From: Apostichopus parvimensis
Lineage: Eukaryota; Echinodermata; Holothuroidea; Aspidochirotida; Stichopodidae
NCBI GenBank assembly: GCA_000934455.1
Contig: KN889702.1
Span: 1-32,281, forward strand
DNA length: 32,281 nucleotides
Direction: 5' to 3'
Below are positions 1 to 11,776 of the stretch, in pieces; position 1 is the stretch's first letter, and every line of letters begins with the position of its first letter. The position numbers and the translations under genes are program-made. The notes under the pieces are model-generated. The model ran no database searches and was not told the origin of the DNA. It saw only the letters and a program-made list of their open reading frames with translations.

Positions 1-2689
1 AACTACTTGAGCCACTCTAGTTTTAGGAGTCACCCAAGCCTAGTCAGTTCACTGCTCACAGTTAGGTTGAAGCTTGGCCATTTGAACCAAGAACCTTGAA
101 GTAGAACTGACGACACTTAACTGAATTTTTGAGTTAAGTACTGATACTGATATAGGCTAGGCCTAGAGAATGCAGGTTTTTCATTTTATTTACTTTTTCT
201 CTTTTTCTTTATTGTTCAATCTATTTTGGTAACTGCGGTGTTGGTAACTGTGGTGATTGAGACTAAGGTATCGTGTTTAGAATCAGCTAGTCTTTTATGC
301 TAAATATTGGGCTAAAGGCGCTGATCTAGATTGACGTTCTTGACATAGCCTACCAAAGTATAGCCTAGGCCTAAGCCAGCTTATGCAACACTATATTAGT
401 TACGCTACGTTACTGTAGTATGTAGGCTACTCGCTATTTTTGTACTGACTTGCAACGTTACAGTCTTACAAAATGCACAAGCTATTGAAAACAAGCTCCA
501 CAATTCACCTAAATTTACTACTCGCAGCCAACGGTGATGTTGTAGCCAGTATGCATATGTATATAACTATAAGTAAGACTTTAGTACTCATAACAGATGA
601 TGTTAATTAGCTGCTTGCGGGATCGGAGGCCAAGGTCAGTCGTCTGCATTGCTTCCTCAACAAGTTGTACAAAGGACAAGAATAGTAGGCGAAGTCCCTT
701 TATTAAAAATGGTACAATCTTAGAATTTAAAGTTCATTAGCTTTTATTGGAAAAAGAATTATTATACTCTATATTATCATACTATTATTATAGACTTCTT
801 ACTTTTCATTTACAAAAATATTAGTCTTGTTTTGCCAGGTAGTATAATGTGGTTTTTGAAAAGTATGAAATACTTCTGACCTATTAAACAATTTGTTGGG
901 GCATAATAAACTGAGCGAGGTCACTAGCGACATAACTTGTCAAGGTGTACGTGTGTGTGAAAAAAGGCTAGAACAACACGGTGCCTATGACATGTACTGG
1001 GAATAGTCCTGTACCACCTTCATCTAGCGGTTTCGGTTGTTACGTTAGCGCTAGTGCCACACTCACTTGATAAACGTCACCTAGGGCAAAGACCTACGTT
1101 ATTTATACCGACCAAACGTAAGTAAACAGTTCTGCAGTCAATTATAAAGTGACGTTCAGGATCATTGAAATTAATGATAGAAACAATTGTCTAACCTTCG
1201 TTTTGTAAAGACTGAAATAGGCACAACACTAAACCAGAAGGCCGTGTCCGTAGGCCTACGTACAATAATGTAGTGTTAACCTTTAAATCTAGACTACGGT
1301 AGTAAGCTAGGGCGTAAGGAAATTAGTTTGGTGTTGAAATATTTAGGCCTACCGGCGATTTGATTTCGCCTTTAGCATTAAATGCCCAAACTGGGACTTT
1401 GTTGTCATCTTTTTTTGACACTTAGCGTAATGATAGAAGTCAAAGCAGAATAGCCAGTAATAAGTAATGATTATGTTTTGCCTGGGTTGCCTATGTTGTT
1501 GGGTATGTATTGTAATGTTAGCTTGTAAAGTTGTATGCCTTTTTATGTACAGCCCTTGGTGCCTTGGCCATGGTATTACAGTGAACCAGAAATATGTTTG
1601 TAACAGAGAGAGTCGGAAATGTGAGAACAGTTAACAAATAACAGGTTTTTTAAGTACCCACTTCAATTTTTGTCAAAGTGACATCTCAATACCAGATAAC
1701 TGGAGAAGATGGGGGCATTTAAAATGCAATAATGCAAACACTGACAAATTTCATAACCAGCAGAGGAGGGAGAGATCACCTGAATTTGAATGTTGGGGAG
1801 GCACAATTTTACAATATAGAATAGCTTTGAAGCACATTGATCATTTGAACCAACAAAAATAGTGCCATGCAACAAAACATCCATCTTTAGTTTCACATAA
1901 TGTACCTAGCCTAGAACTCATGATATTGGAACTTTGAAGAATTTGAATCTTGGTTGTAACAATAAGTTACATCAAAGAAGATATTTACTGCAGTATATAT
2001 TTAACATGGATGCAGCAGTATATTTTCTTACAATTGAAATTGTGACAGGGTTTGTCCACAGCTGGGGACTGGTGTCAAGCTGAAAAGTCTTCTATTTCAA
2101 TTTATGCCACATATACTTGCAAATGACAAACTACTGCATGCCTTCCAATTATTTTATGAAGGTACTGCAGGTGGCTTATAAGAAAAACATGAAGAGTTTC
2201 AGACTTTAACTTATCATCAAATAACTTGAGACAGAAACAGTTAAAATCTATTTAATTAAATTTGCATTTTAATTCTATTGCATTTTTCTCTATTCATTTT
2301 ACTACTTGAAAACCGAAACGTGTCGAAGTTGGTTCTTATTCAACAGTTAAAAATTGAATGCAGCTGGACCAATTTCTTTGCGTTCCTTTCAAGTACAGTC
2401 CACAGTGCCATGCTGTCTTTTTATTATTGATTGAGTATTGGGTTGAAAAGTAGTAAATGGTTTGCAGTAGGAAGTGTTAAATATTTTAGGAAACCCCATG
2501 GATATAAGCAAAATTGTATTTTACCCTGAAGTACTGTCCGAACAAAACTATCATACTCCTGTTGGTCTTTCTATCATTGCAATATTTACTTGTCAGCCCT
2601 TGTAAATTATATTAAATCTACCAAAGATATTCATTGCAGAACTAACTTTTATTCGACTATACCGTAAATTACAGTTTCTTCTTTCTCAG
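1..2689. other. Intergenic / upstream region, no gene seen
   Basis: I find no convincing coding exon on either strand; open frames are short and show no domain or splice context. The stretch is AT-rich and contains several AGGCCTA-type palindromes (near 162, 367, 1252 and 1344). It probably holds the promoter and a non-coding first exon of the EGF-type gene that follows, because that gene's first coding exon is preceded by a good splice acceptor. Confidence 0.5.
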
Positions 2690-2775
2690 CAAATCCCACC
2701 TTGGATTCAGTATGACCCGTTTCACCCTCCTAGCCTGCGCAATTTTGATGTTTGTGCTAGTTTGTATACATCGAG
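2690..2775 (+). CDS. EGF-type gene, first coding exon (ATG at 2712)
   Basis: The exon encodes the signal peptide. Its ATG at 2712 is followed by 21 codons rich in Leu, Ile, Val and Cys, and it ends in phase 1 at GAG|gtaag (donor 2776). A pyrimidine-rich tract and AG at 2688-2689 lie just upstream of the ATG, so the exon probably begins at 2690 with 22 nt of leader, and a further non-coding exon lies upstream. Confidence 0.65.
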
Positions 2776-5700
2776 GTAAGATCATCTTGTTAGTCCAGTT
2801 TACTGTTACCAATCTGTAATAAAAAGTTTTGCAATTGTTTTCAATCTTCTGTGTTTGTAGCAGTTATCAGAAATGGAGTGTACTAATGACAAAGTTTTAA
2901 GGATTTTTTTCTGGTTGTCACTTGGACAACTGGGTCATACTTCTTGGTCATGAATACGAGCAGCACAGTTTGGTTGCCCGCAACAATGTAGCCAAATAAC
3001 AAAGAATGACGACTATACATATACATACATACATACAGCAGAAGAGATATGTCGATTTGGTGAATAGAACATCATCTCTTTGGGCCTACCACTATTTTTA
3101 TTTCAGTACCTACAAAGTGATGCAGGGTTTTTGCCAATTTATTGCTTTACCTAGTGTATTTAGGGGTATTTAGTATTTAAAGTAAAAATGCATACTGAAG
3201 TTGATGAAGTTCTATTCCAGATATGTTTCTGTTAATTTTACACTTTGTACAGTAACAGTGACACTCACAAAACAGTTATAAAACAGCATTTTTAATGACA
3301 TGTATTATGAACCCTTGTTCGTACAGGGACAGTATTCATTTGGGTTGACCTCAATTTAACACAGAAGATTTGTTTAATCTTCCTCAATTCCCCCCAAAAT
3401 TTTAATGCATGTTAGTGTTCTAATTTTATATGGAGGTAATCATTCTTGTATTAAATAGGAAAATTTCTAATGAGGGCATTGAATGACAAGTAATTATATA
3501 GTATTAAATTGATCTTGAATGGTACTAACGCTGGTGGTATCTGTTCTACGAGATGACTATTTAACTCGATCTGTCTTATGGTTTTTCAATGGTGATCATT
3601 TCAGGTTCCTTCGAGTAGTAGTATATATACTGTAGTTTAAAAATTCTTGATGTGCACAGAAATTTCTTCTGATCTACAGCCACTGCATCATGTGATACTA
3701 CCATCTGGAAGGGGTGCACACTGGAAGATAAACAGTGCTCTTGTACCGAGAGTCAAGGATGTGAAACTCCTTTCCAGTATAACACAATGGAGGAATGTCT
3801 AGATGCTGTCTATGGTAAGCAACATGTATACTAAATACATGTTTTTTCTTCTTTTGGTATGCAGAAGGAGGGGGTCAGGGGAATATAGTTGCGGTGAGTT
3901 TAAATTGAAGCAACTGGACATGGGAATGGAACCCTTTATCCATATCTTCATTCCTAGTATTTATAAGCAACATAATTTACAGTGCAGCATGCTTTCGGTG
4001 TCAAGCAACAGGAGTGCAGTGCTTCAACAGTGCTATGTCAATGGGTACTGTATGTACCTTCTAAGGAATATCTTGGCCTCTATAAATTATCACAAAATAG
4101 TTCCATTTGTGATAAAAACCAGATGTAACCACTGGAGATTTATTACATGGGTGCTGCTTTTGATTCCTTTTCGGAGGCGAAAGGCATCACATGCATTGGT
4201 GATAGCCTGTGTGTGTGTGTGTGAAACTTGCTTGTAAACAAGGTAACTCATGGAGTAACTTCATACTTGCTATGTGGATCCGATCTATTGAGTTCAAGAA
4301 CTCCACAATCTTTTCTGTGAAGTTCAGCAGTAACTTGTGAAAATATTTCACAGTGTATACTATAGCCATTAACCAGTGTAATGTAACTCTCATTCATTAA
4401 TAAGTAACAACAATTAAAGGGATGGTTGGTGGCAGAGCTGGTTTTCTAGCTCAAATTTGGCAATAGAAAGTGTCCATTTTCTCATACATCATTTGTCTAT
4501 ATTTCACCTAGGAAGACTGTTCTTTCAGAATATTGAAACATTTTTGGAATAAAAAATTCTATACTTTAAAATTCTTACCAGTGAATTTCTTGGTTGATGC
4601 TCACAAGTGAGTGCTGCAAATAAGAGACAGAAATCTCTGAACTTTGCTAGTTTTTCACTTAAGTCTTGGAAAAATTTAACTCACTTGATCTATTATCAAT
4701 GTGGAATTTTGAGCACATTACATGGCAAGGAATCACAAAGCCAACTGGCTTTCTGGTTTTTTTATTCATATTAACCTTGTAACCAATGTTTCTCTTATGT
4801 CAAAACTTTAGGTGATGTGTGCAAGAATAACCCATGTCTGAATAATGGTGTTTGTTCACAAGCAAAGGAACACCATTATGCATGTAAGTGTTGTGGAACT
4901 GGATACTATGGAAGGCACTGTGAAATTGGTAAGAATACATGTATACAGCCTGTATATGTGTTTTGTTGCATGTTGTTTCACCTACTGTATTTAGTATAAA
5001 GTAGGTGCTGTCAAGTTTTGGAGAAATTAAAACTGGATCATTAGATACAAATGGCAGGGAGTCATTTATAGAAGTAAATGAAGGTTTCATAATCATTTTA
5101 AGGTGTCTGAATTTTGTTTATATTATATCATAAAGTACTGAAAGTACAGTACTGTGATTCAACATCCTGTCATATATGCTTGAAACTGTGTAGCAAACTT
5201 CGTCAACATTTCACAGTATTTACGGTATGCTTTGCACTATGAATTTAGATTATATCCTGGATTTAAGGGTTTACTGGAATAGAAACATTATCAGACCTGT
5301 AGAACTTTCTCGGTTGGTGATTTATTATTAATTTTTAGATATGAAGGACTGCTTGTAATTATGACGGTAAAATTTCCTTTAATTATTATGTGTTTAAGCT
5401 ACAATGAAAAAAAAGGAAAAAGGAAGTATGAAAATAAGTGACACAAATGCTGTAACCCCTTTATTGAAAGAAAAAGATTCTCAAAATTAAATAACAAACA
5501 TAGTACATAAGAGGTGTCACATGGATGTTATCAATGATTGATATTGAACCACAAAGGCTTCAGACAAGAGAGGATTCTTTGAGGGTATCATACAGTTACC
5601 CCAGTCAGTTTCTGGCGGACGGATATATTTAGAATTAAAGAAGCAAATGCTCTAGTTTCCATTCACGAACGAAAGGTACTCTAGAAATATATATGCTTTA

Positions 5701-6085
5701 CTCTTTGATTATCTGTCACATTAGACCTAACCACACTCACATATGTCTAGTGCAGCCACCTGGGATGTGATAAGGTTTAGCACTGTTTTTTGTTGTTGTT
5801 CCTGTTGACTGTTGGTTTCAAAGTTTGGGCAGTTGCCTCTCCACTTTGGAGGGTTGGTGAGCAGCATTTGGAGAAGTCTCCACCACCCCCTTCCTCCCAC
5901 CTCAAATATCATCCATCCACTGTAAGCTTGGCCCCAATCACCTGTGATATCTCATACAATTTTTCTAAGTTAGTCTTTCTAATCAGTTTCAAAATGATTC
6001 CTTTGATTTGACAGAATGCCCTGCAGATTTGACATCCATCCCAAACGAAAAGTGGAACCTGGGAAAAGCTTGTGTGAAAGTTTAG
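2712..6085 (+). CDS. Small secreted cysteine-rich protein with one EGF-like domain (4 coding exons)
   Basis: Joining 2712-2775, 3680-3814, 4812-4928 and 6015-6085 gives one open frame of 128 residues plus stop; every junction is phase 1 with GT/AG ends. Residues 1-21 form a hydrophobic signal peptide after MTRF. Residues 26-61 carry six cysteines (26, 34, 41, 43, 49, 61) in a module I cannot assign to a family. Residues 70-103 form an EGF-like domain with the usual CxxxxC, NNGVC, CxC and GYYGRHC pattern, plus one extra cysteine (94) right after the fifth. The tail to residue 128 has two more cysteines. No membrane segment follows the signal peptide, so the product should be secreted; partner and role are unknown. 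Phase-1 symmetric exons are typical of shuffled extracellular modules. A rival last exon is described at 9587-9753. Confidence 0.7.
3015..3038. repeat. TACA microsatellite
   Basis: A short run of tacatacatac in the first intron of the EGF-type gene. It is a simple repeat of no evident function. Confidence 0.7.
3680..3814 (+). CDS. EGF-type gene, exon with six-cysteine module
   Basis: This 135-nt exon is phase 1 at both ends (acceptor ctacag, donor TATG|gtaag). It encodes residues 22-66 with cysteines spaced C-x7-C-x6-C-x-C-x5-C-x11-C, including the stretch GCETPFQYNTMEEC. I do not recognise the family. The Gly-Cys then Phe-x-Tyr then Glu-Cys order recalls the C-terminal half of Kunitz-like domains, but the rest does not fit. 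Confidence 0.7.
4441..4765. repeat. Dispersed repeat, copy A
   Basis: Blocks such as cttaccagtgaattt, the CAAATAAGAG region and caaggaatcacaaagccaac recur in the same order and orientation at about 8060-8330. The two copies are clearly related but diverged by substitutions and small indels. I see no terminal repeats or coding content, so the class is unknown. Boundaries are approximate. This copy lies in the intron just before the EGF-domain exon. Confidence 0.6.
4812..4928 (+). CDS. EGF-type gene, EGF-like domain exon
   Basis: This 117-nt exon is phase 1 at both ends (acceptor ctttag, donor ATTG|gtaag) and holds a whole EGF-like domain: CKNNPC, LNNGVC, then CKCC and GTGYYGRHC. The Asn-Gly-x-Cys and Gly-x-Gly-Tyr-Tyr-Gly-x-x-Cys signatures are standard for EGF modules. 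The extra cysteine beside the fifth one is unusual and could form an intermolecular or interdomain disulfide. Confidence 0.8.
6015..6085 (+). CDS. EGF-type gene, putative last coding exon
   Basis: After an acceptor (ttgacag) the phase-1 frame reads ECPADLTSIPNEKWNLGKAC and then VKV and a TAG stop at 6083-6085. It adds two cysteines and no recognisable domain. The reading is only 23 residues, so support comes mainly from the matching phase and good acceptor. I see no strong donor inside it, which favours a terminal exon. Confidence 0.5.
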
Positions 6086-6526
6086 TTATCCGTAAACTCT
6101 GTGAGAAAGGAAGCAATGTCCCGGAGAGCAGGATGGAGATGCTTCCTGTCCTTGTTTGGATAATGACCATTGTTTAGTAACTTAATTTCTAGCTTAGCCA
6201 ATACTATGCATCATTTCTATTTATTATCGTTTTTACAGTTCACCGTAGTGCCTGAAAAACAAGTGTGCTCAAACCTGTTAGATTTCTTAACATGTCCATG
6301 TTATATGATATAACATGATGGAAATGTAACTAGTACAACATAATTTTTCTCATACATTTATTTTTACATTTTTTTCATATTTATTCCTACATAAACTACT
6401 ATATGCTGCCTTTTGTCTCCTTATGACTGTAGCAATCTTATATGACCACTCTGTTAAGTGCATTGAGAGATATAGTTAATACTTGTATGCTGTAATACAT
6501 ACTTTCCACGATCACTGCCATAATCT

Positions 6527-6895
6527 CTTGGCATTGAAGACTCGCCCCAAACTGCGTGCCGCCCTGTGAAAAAGTTAACTTTCCGTTTCTTGCAAGTGAA
6601 GTGTTTCTCTTGTCGCTACAAAATGCAGACAGTAATGAAACGTGATACCTTGTTATCTTTAGCTGGACCTGAGATGTCCATCGCTGTATCGTTTGTACTC
6701 TGTGCTGTGGGTATATTGACCGCAGCTTTATGTACTGACTGTACACTAGTGTCTAATTACCGACGGTAGCAAGCTGTGTGTGTATTTTCTGGGATCGATG
6801 GTGGTGTCTAACACTTCTGTTACACCTCATTCGAAACTAGGTCAGAGTACCGGCATTAGACATTTCTTTTTGCGCCGAGTCTTCACACCCTTTAA
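6527..6895. mobile_element. MITE copy 1 (TTAA-ended family), decayed left end
   Basis: This element is a diverged copy of the one at 17381-17693, in the same orientation. Both share the blocks aagactcgccccaaac, caaaatgcagacagtaatg, tgggatcgatggtggtgtc and gagtcttcacaccctttaa. Its right end carries TTAA (6892-6895); its left end has lost the TTAA. It also has about 55 bp in the middle that copy 2 lacks. Open frames inside it on both strands are by-products and not genes. Confidence 0.75.
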
Positions 6896-7288
6896 TCTTT
6901 TACGTTTCAAGTTAAAGGTCAAGAGATCTCTTAGTTTCACATAAGTCATGATTTTATGGGAGTACATGTTTAGCACCTCTGACTATGCTCCCATACCCTG
7001 TTTTGAGAAGCTACTATAAAACCCTGTGACTTTTAAAGCAGCATATTATTGTGAGGAGAGATATGATTTATGTAGATGACTTTTGGCATAGTGATGGAAC
7101 AAATAATCGATGACATGTCTCGAAGCAGCATGTTTGAAACTTTTTTAATCATTCTTCTAGAAATGACATATTTAAAAATAGCCCACCAAATGTCAAAATA
7201 AAGTTAAATTCATTTTGTGCTTCCTGCTGATTGCAAAGGAATCATTACTGTCATTATGATGTGTGTCTGTGATGCTTTGGCTCATAAA

Positions 7289-7870
7289 CATGGTAACTTA
7301 ATATTCTTAAGTTGTATGGACTTCAAACTTTGTATGTAGATGCACCATATTGACTTGTCGGTTGCATTGTTTTTGGCTGGGATAAAACGTCATACTAGGT
7401 CACCCGAGGTCAACTGTGCAAATCTTGTAAATATGATAACTGAATATTACAAGTAGGAAGGACTATAAGCTTGGCACGTACATGTAACAGTTCTCGGCTG
7501 CTATTGCTTTTGGCTGGGATCAAAGGTCTTACTAGGTCACTAGAGGTCAAACTGGAAACATCGAAAACACGATATGAATCTTATATTTGGCATGTTGATG
7601 TCCCATATTGAGTAGAGGAACCCTATTGAAGTTGGTGGAGGTATAAGGTCATCTGGGGTCAACATTGAAGTCAAAGTCTGAATATATTGTCAATATGATA
7701 ACTCAAAAAGTACATCTTTCTTGAACTTCATATGTCGTATGTAGATATTCAGCTTGGTGAATGCAAGAACTATTGAAATTGGTTGAGGTCAAAGGTCAAC
7801 AGGTTTTAAAGTCTGGAAACCATTTAAACTAGGTAACTCAAAAATTAAAGCTACCATTAACCTGTAAATT
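7289..7870. repeat. Degenerate ~130-bp tandem repeat rich in AGGTCA-like sites
   Basis: At least four diverged units follow one another. Each begins near atggtaac / atgataac and passes through a tatgtagat-like block, a ttggctggg or attggttg block and then AAGGTCA and GAGGTCAA motifs. The unit length is roughly 120-145 bp. Unit 4 contains gaggtcaaaggtcaac, a direct repeat of the half-site with a single-base spacer. I see no open frame. Confidence 0.6.
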
Positions 7871-9586
7871 TCTCTTATGCTATGATTTTTTTTTAGTGAA
7901 CATATGTTGGTCAAGTTCAGTTTAGTGAAGGGCCTCTATAAGTCTTCAACAAAACTTTCATATATCCAGGAAATGAAATCTACTTCAAAGAATCAATAGT
8001 CTTGCTTTAACATGCTCACACAAGCCCTTATAATTTTCATGCTCTAAGCTTCAAGAGGTCAATAGGTTATCTCAACTCGTGGAAAAAATTGGCCATTTTC
8101 TCCTTTTACTGTTAAATCCTTACCAGTGAATTTTAATGTTTGATGCCCACAAGGAAGTGCTACAAATAAGAGCTGGAATTCTGGATAGTGCAGATCTATT
8201 ATGGTTCTCACCTAATTCTTGGACAAATTTATCTCATTTGCTCTACATTGGTCAGATGCTTGTTTGGAAATTTGAGCAAATTTTATTGCAAGGAATCACA
8301 AAGCCAACTGGCATTCTGGTTCTTTGTGGTGTTACCAGGTACCAGGTTGTTTGTCTGTTGATGTGAGTTCTCTGTTTCCTGTGGAAAATGATAATTTTTT
8401 TGGTACTTCCAGAGGTTAAAAAGCTCAAGTAAGGTGACTACTACATTAGCAGCACAGAAATATAGATTTTTCCCTCCATTTCCAATGTTTGATGAAATCA
8501 ATATTTTGTGGAAGAATTTGATCAATAAGAATGCTGCATTACTTCCACAACCTTTCAGATGTTATGCAATTCTTGAAAGGGATGTCATGGATATATAGGA
8601 ATAGAAAAGACAGATGCTATGAAAAGTATGAAAAGTACTCATTTGCACTCAAACTGTTGTTACTTTCATATTTTGTATAATATTAACATGTTTACTACAA
8701 TTATGTTCGATGACAACATGGTCTTTTTTGTTTGTACTGCCAGATCTCTTGGGTAACTCTTTTGAAATTTTGTCACTGGGTATCACATGGAATTGTTAAC
8801 AAAAGGTGCTTATTTGTGTAGCCTAAAAACAAATTAACAGACAAGTTGTGAGACTTTTTATGTTATTTTGGTGCATGTCTTCTAAACATAAAGTTATTTT
8901 ACTGTAATTGTCAATGTTTTCACATGGATACCTGTTGTTTAGTCATCTTGGCTAAATCGTTCTGTGAATCTATTCTGTTGTGAGTTCTGCTGCCTCACTT
9001 GGGTATTTGTCATGATCCACGGTATCATTCATCTGGTAATTCATCTCAAAATGGTCAAGTTTTTTGGGGGAAATGTTTTCTTAGTGTTAAGGAAAAGGAA
9101 TTACTGCAACAACTATTTTACTACAAGATAGGGGAACAAATATGATATTACTAATGATTGGTTCTCTTTTGACATAGTAACAACGACATATCAGACTATT
9201 GTCCACTAGCAAACTGGACAGCATGTTATACTAATCAACTGTATTTGTCTACAGAAGTCATTTTTTCAAGCCAACAAAACTATGCAACTGAAATACTGGA
9301 TTTTAACAGATCCAGTGTCCTGAGTGTGCTACTACCAAAGTCATTACTTGGTGCTATAACTATTATTAATCTTCCATTTTTATGAATTTTTATGCTTATT
9401 TCAGTAGGGCTTTGTCTCCAAAATTATCATTAAACTAATTTATTTATGTATGGTAACACATTAGTACTTAAATTCATGCATATAAACCATTGTTTGTAGT
9501 TGTGTACTTAACCATGTAAGCAGTATAAAAATATAACATTTTGTAACAAACAGTTCTCTTCACATTTTTTTGCTTTACAATTCTAG
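7871..9586. other. Non-coding stretch with repeat copy B
   Basis: Apart from the dispersed repeat copy at about 8060-8330, this AT-rich stretch shows nothing I can name. Short open frames here have no domain and no splice support. It would be intron if the exon at 9587 belongs to the EGF-type gene. Confidence 0.4.
8060..8330. repeat. Dispersed repeat, copy B
   Basis: This is the second copy of the repeat at 4441-4765, in the same orientation, sharing the accagtgaattt, acaaataagag and caaggaatcacaaagccaac blocks in order. Boundaries are approximate and the class is unknown. Confidence 0.6.
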
Positions 9587-9753
9587 ATCAGGGCAATGCA
9601 TGCAACATCCTATCAGACCCCACCCCTCATAATGAATGCTCAAAATGCATGAAAGCTAGCTTGGACTATCTCAGCAAGCTCCTAGATAAATTATTTGACA
9701 TCTGGAAAAATACCACAACCCATCAAAACGTTTTCAGCCCACTATTGGGATAG
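9587..9753 (+). CDS. Candidate alternative last exon of the EGF-type gene
   Basis: A pyrimidine-rich tract and acceptor (caattctag) precede a phase-1 frame that stays open for 54 codons to a TAG at 9751-9753. Joined to the EGF exon (G|AT = Asp) it continues DQGNACNILSDPTPHNECSK and then a helix-like stretch (SLDYLSKLLDKLFDIWKN). It contains three cysteines, and the product would be 160 residues. The phase matches exactly and the composition looks like protein, but the frame is short and I recognise no family. It could be an alternative terminal exon to 6015-6085, the real last exon, or chance. Confidence 0.4.
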
Positions 9754-11454
9754 GCCCATAGCTGGAGAACATCGGATTAAGGCAAAGTGTACCAGCTGGA
9801 ACAGCATGGCTTTTATATCAATGCTTCATAGTTTGGAAAATACTACAAAATGACAAGTTTTTCTTTTCATTTGCACCCCCCAAAAATGAGCCTGGGCACC
9901 TCAAAAACCAAACAACCCCCTAACCCCCTCCATCTCCTTACATCAGGATTTTAACTTGTTCTAATGATTAAATGTTTCGAAGAAAGGCTTAATGCTACAA
10001 GATAGGCAATTTGGCAATATTGTTCCTGTAAACTTCTTCTGCGGTCTTGGCCTTGAACAGCACTCTACTTGGTGTAGGTGTCAATCATTCCCCACAACCT
10101 AAACTATGCTGATCATTTTCTTCAACTTGTTTAAATCAGGTTTGTCTTGCTCAGACAACATACGGTCATCATTTCAGTATATAAATTTGTAGTAAATGAT
10201 CAGTTTCTTTGCAACATTGTCATCAATATCCTAGCAACTATGTATAAGCAATTGCATTTGATAGTTCTATTGGGGGGGGGGGGGGTGAGGTTATAAATGT
10301 TGTTTCTAACCAAAGGATCACTTCCCAGCTTACAACAGGTAAAAACAGATACCAGACATATATTCCACATATAATGAAGAAATTTATTCATTGTAAAAAA
10401 AAAAGGTGAAATTTGTACTGCACAATGTAGTCATGTGAATTATCACAAGTCAGTTGGTATCAACATAAACAACAAACAACCAGATAAGCCAAAGCTTTTT
10501 CAGGAATATCAACCATTTCAATCAGCCATGCTGTTGGATACGTTGCTGAAATAATGATAAATACACATTTCCACCCCCCCCCCCTCCCAAAATGAGATGA
10601 TGATAGCATAAGTTGATATGAAATATTAAAACTCATCTGGATTACTTGCCACTTTGTAAACTCATTACCCTAACCTCAGACTCCAGTCATAAAAGTGATT
10701 AAATTTGTGCACTAACATGTGGCAATATTTAATATATGTACAAACTGTAAGCAATTGATAATGTATAGTGGCTTTAGGTTTAACCACTTTGGCCATCCAT
10801 CCAGACCCCTTCCTACTTGGGCCATAATCCTAGTGCAAAGCCAAGTGAATGTACAACATTCATAGCGATGTTACATGTTTGTGAAATCCATGCACTGACC
10901 ATAATAGTACGGCGTAATAGTGTCAAGCCAGTCGGCATGAATATTCTCTACAAACGGGAAGATATTACTTAGTAGATATGGAGTTACTTGAAGAGAGAAA
11001 GATTGTATCAAATACTCCTGCAATCATTATTTATCTTACAGAGCCTGGTTAAATGCTGTTTACTACTTTTAAATTACTACTTTATCTGGACTGAGAAAGC
11101 AGAATGGAAGATTAATCACCATTTCTTTGGTAAGATAACAAAACAGTTATTCAGAAAATTGGTCAAAGAGTAAGCAAAGAAGAAGGGGAAAAGAAATCAA
11201 AATGAGTTCACAACAAGAATCCTGTCAATTCCATTGGTAAATGCTACATCTCAGCCTCTATTTGTTTTGGGGCATAGACCACTTACTTTTTATTCCAGCA
11301 ATTGACACTGAAAATGAAAAAATATATTGCCATCACATCAACAATACAAGCATGATTAATCAATACAAGTGTCTAACCATGGTTGTAACTCTTGAAGAAT
11401 TTTGAATCCAAAACTTTTCCAAACAGACTGTTCAATCTGTGAAGAAAAAGTAAA
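9754..11454. other. Intergenic stretch, no gene seen
   Basis: I see no supportable exon. The stretch contains a G14 tract at 10272-10285, an A run near 10396 and a C tract near 10575, all simple sequence. Confidence 0.45.
10272..10285. repeat. Poly-G tract
   Basis: Fourteen consecutive G. The length may vary between individuals or be misread. Confidence 0.85.
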
Positions 11455-11776
11455 TGGCAGCAGGCTACAGCTAGAGGCACCAAACACTGTCAGAGATGAT
11501 TGGCAGCATGCTACATATGGAGGCACTAAACACTGTCAGGGATGATTGGCAGCATGCTACATATGGAGGCACTAAACACTGTCAGGGATGATTGGCAGCA
11601 GGCTACAGCTGGAGGCACTAAACACTGTCAGGGATGATTGGCAGCATGCTACATATGGAGGCACTAAACACTGTCAGGGATGATTGGCAGCATGCTACAT
11701 ATGGAGGCACTAAACACTGTCAGGGATGATTGGCAGCAGGCTACATATGGAGGCACTTAACACTGTCAGGGATGAT
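11455..11776. repeat. 46-bp minisatellite, seven copies
   Basis: Seven head-to-tail units of exactly 46 bp start at 11455, 11501, 11547, 11593, 11639, 11685 and 11731. Each reads tggcagca, then (t/g)gctac, a variable patch, ggaggcac, a taaac/caaac block, then actgtcagggatgat. Units 1 and 4 carry the variant ggctacagct; units 2, 3, 5 and 6 carry tgctacatat; unit 7 is a hybrid (ggctacatat). The array lies between the EGF-type gene and the 3' end of PRPS. No frame is open through it. Confidence 0.95.

Noticed and set aside
6566..6769. Open frames in both directions at 6438-6769
   Set aside because: They lie within MITE copy 1, and the related copy at 17381 does not keep them open over the same length.
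11455..11776. Regular repeats resembling a CRISPR array
   Set aside because: The 46-bp units abut with no unique spacers, and the DNA is eukaryotic; it is a minisatellite.
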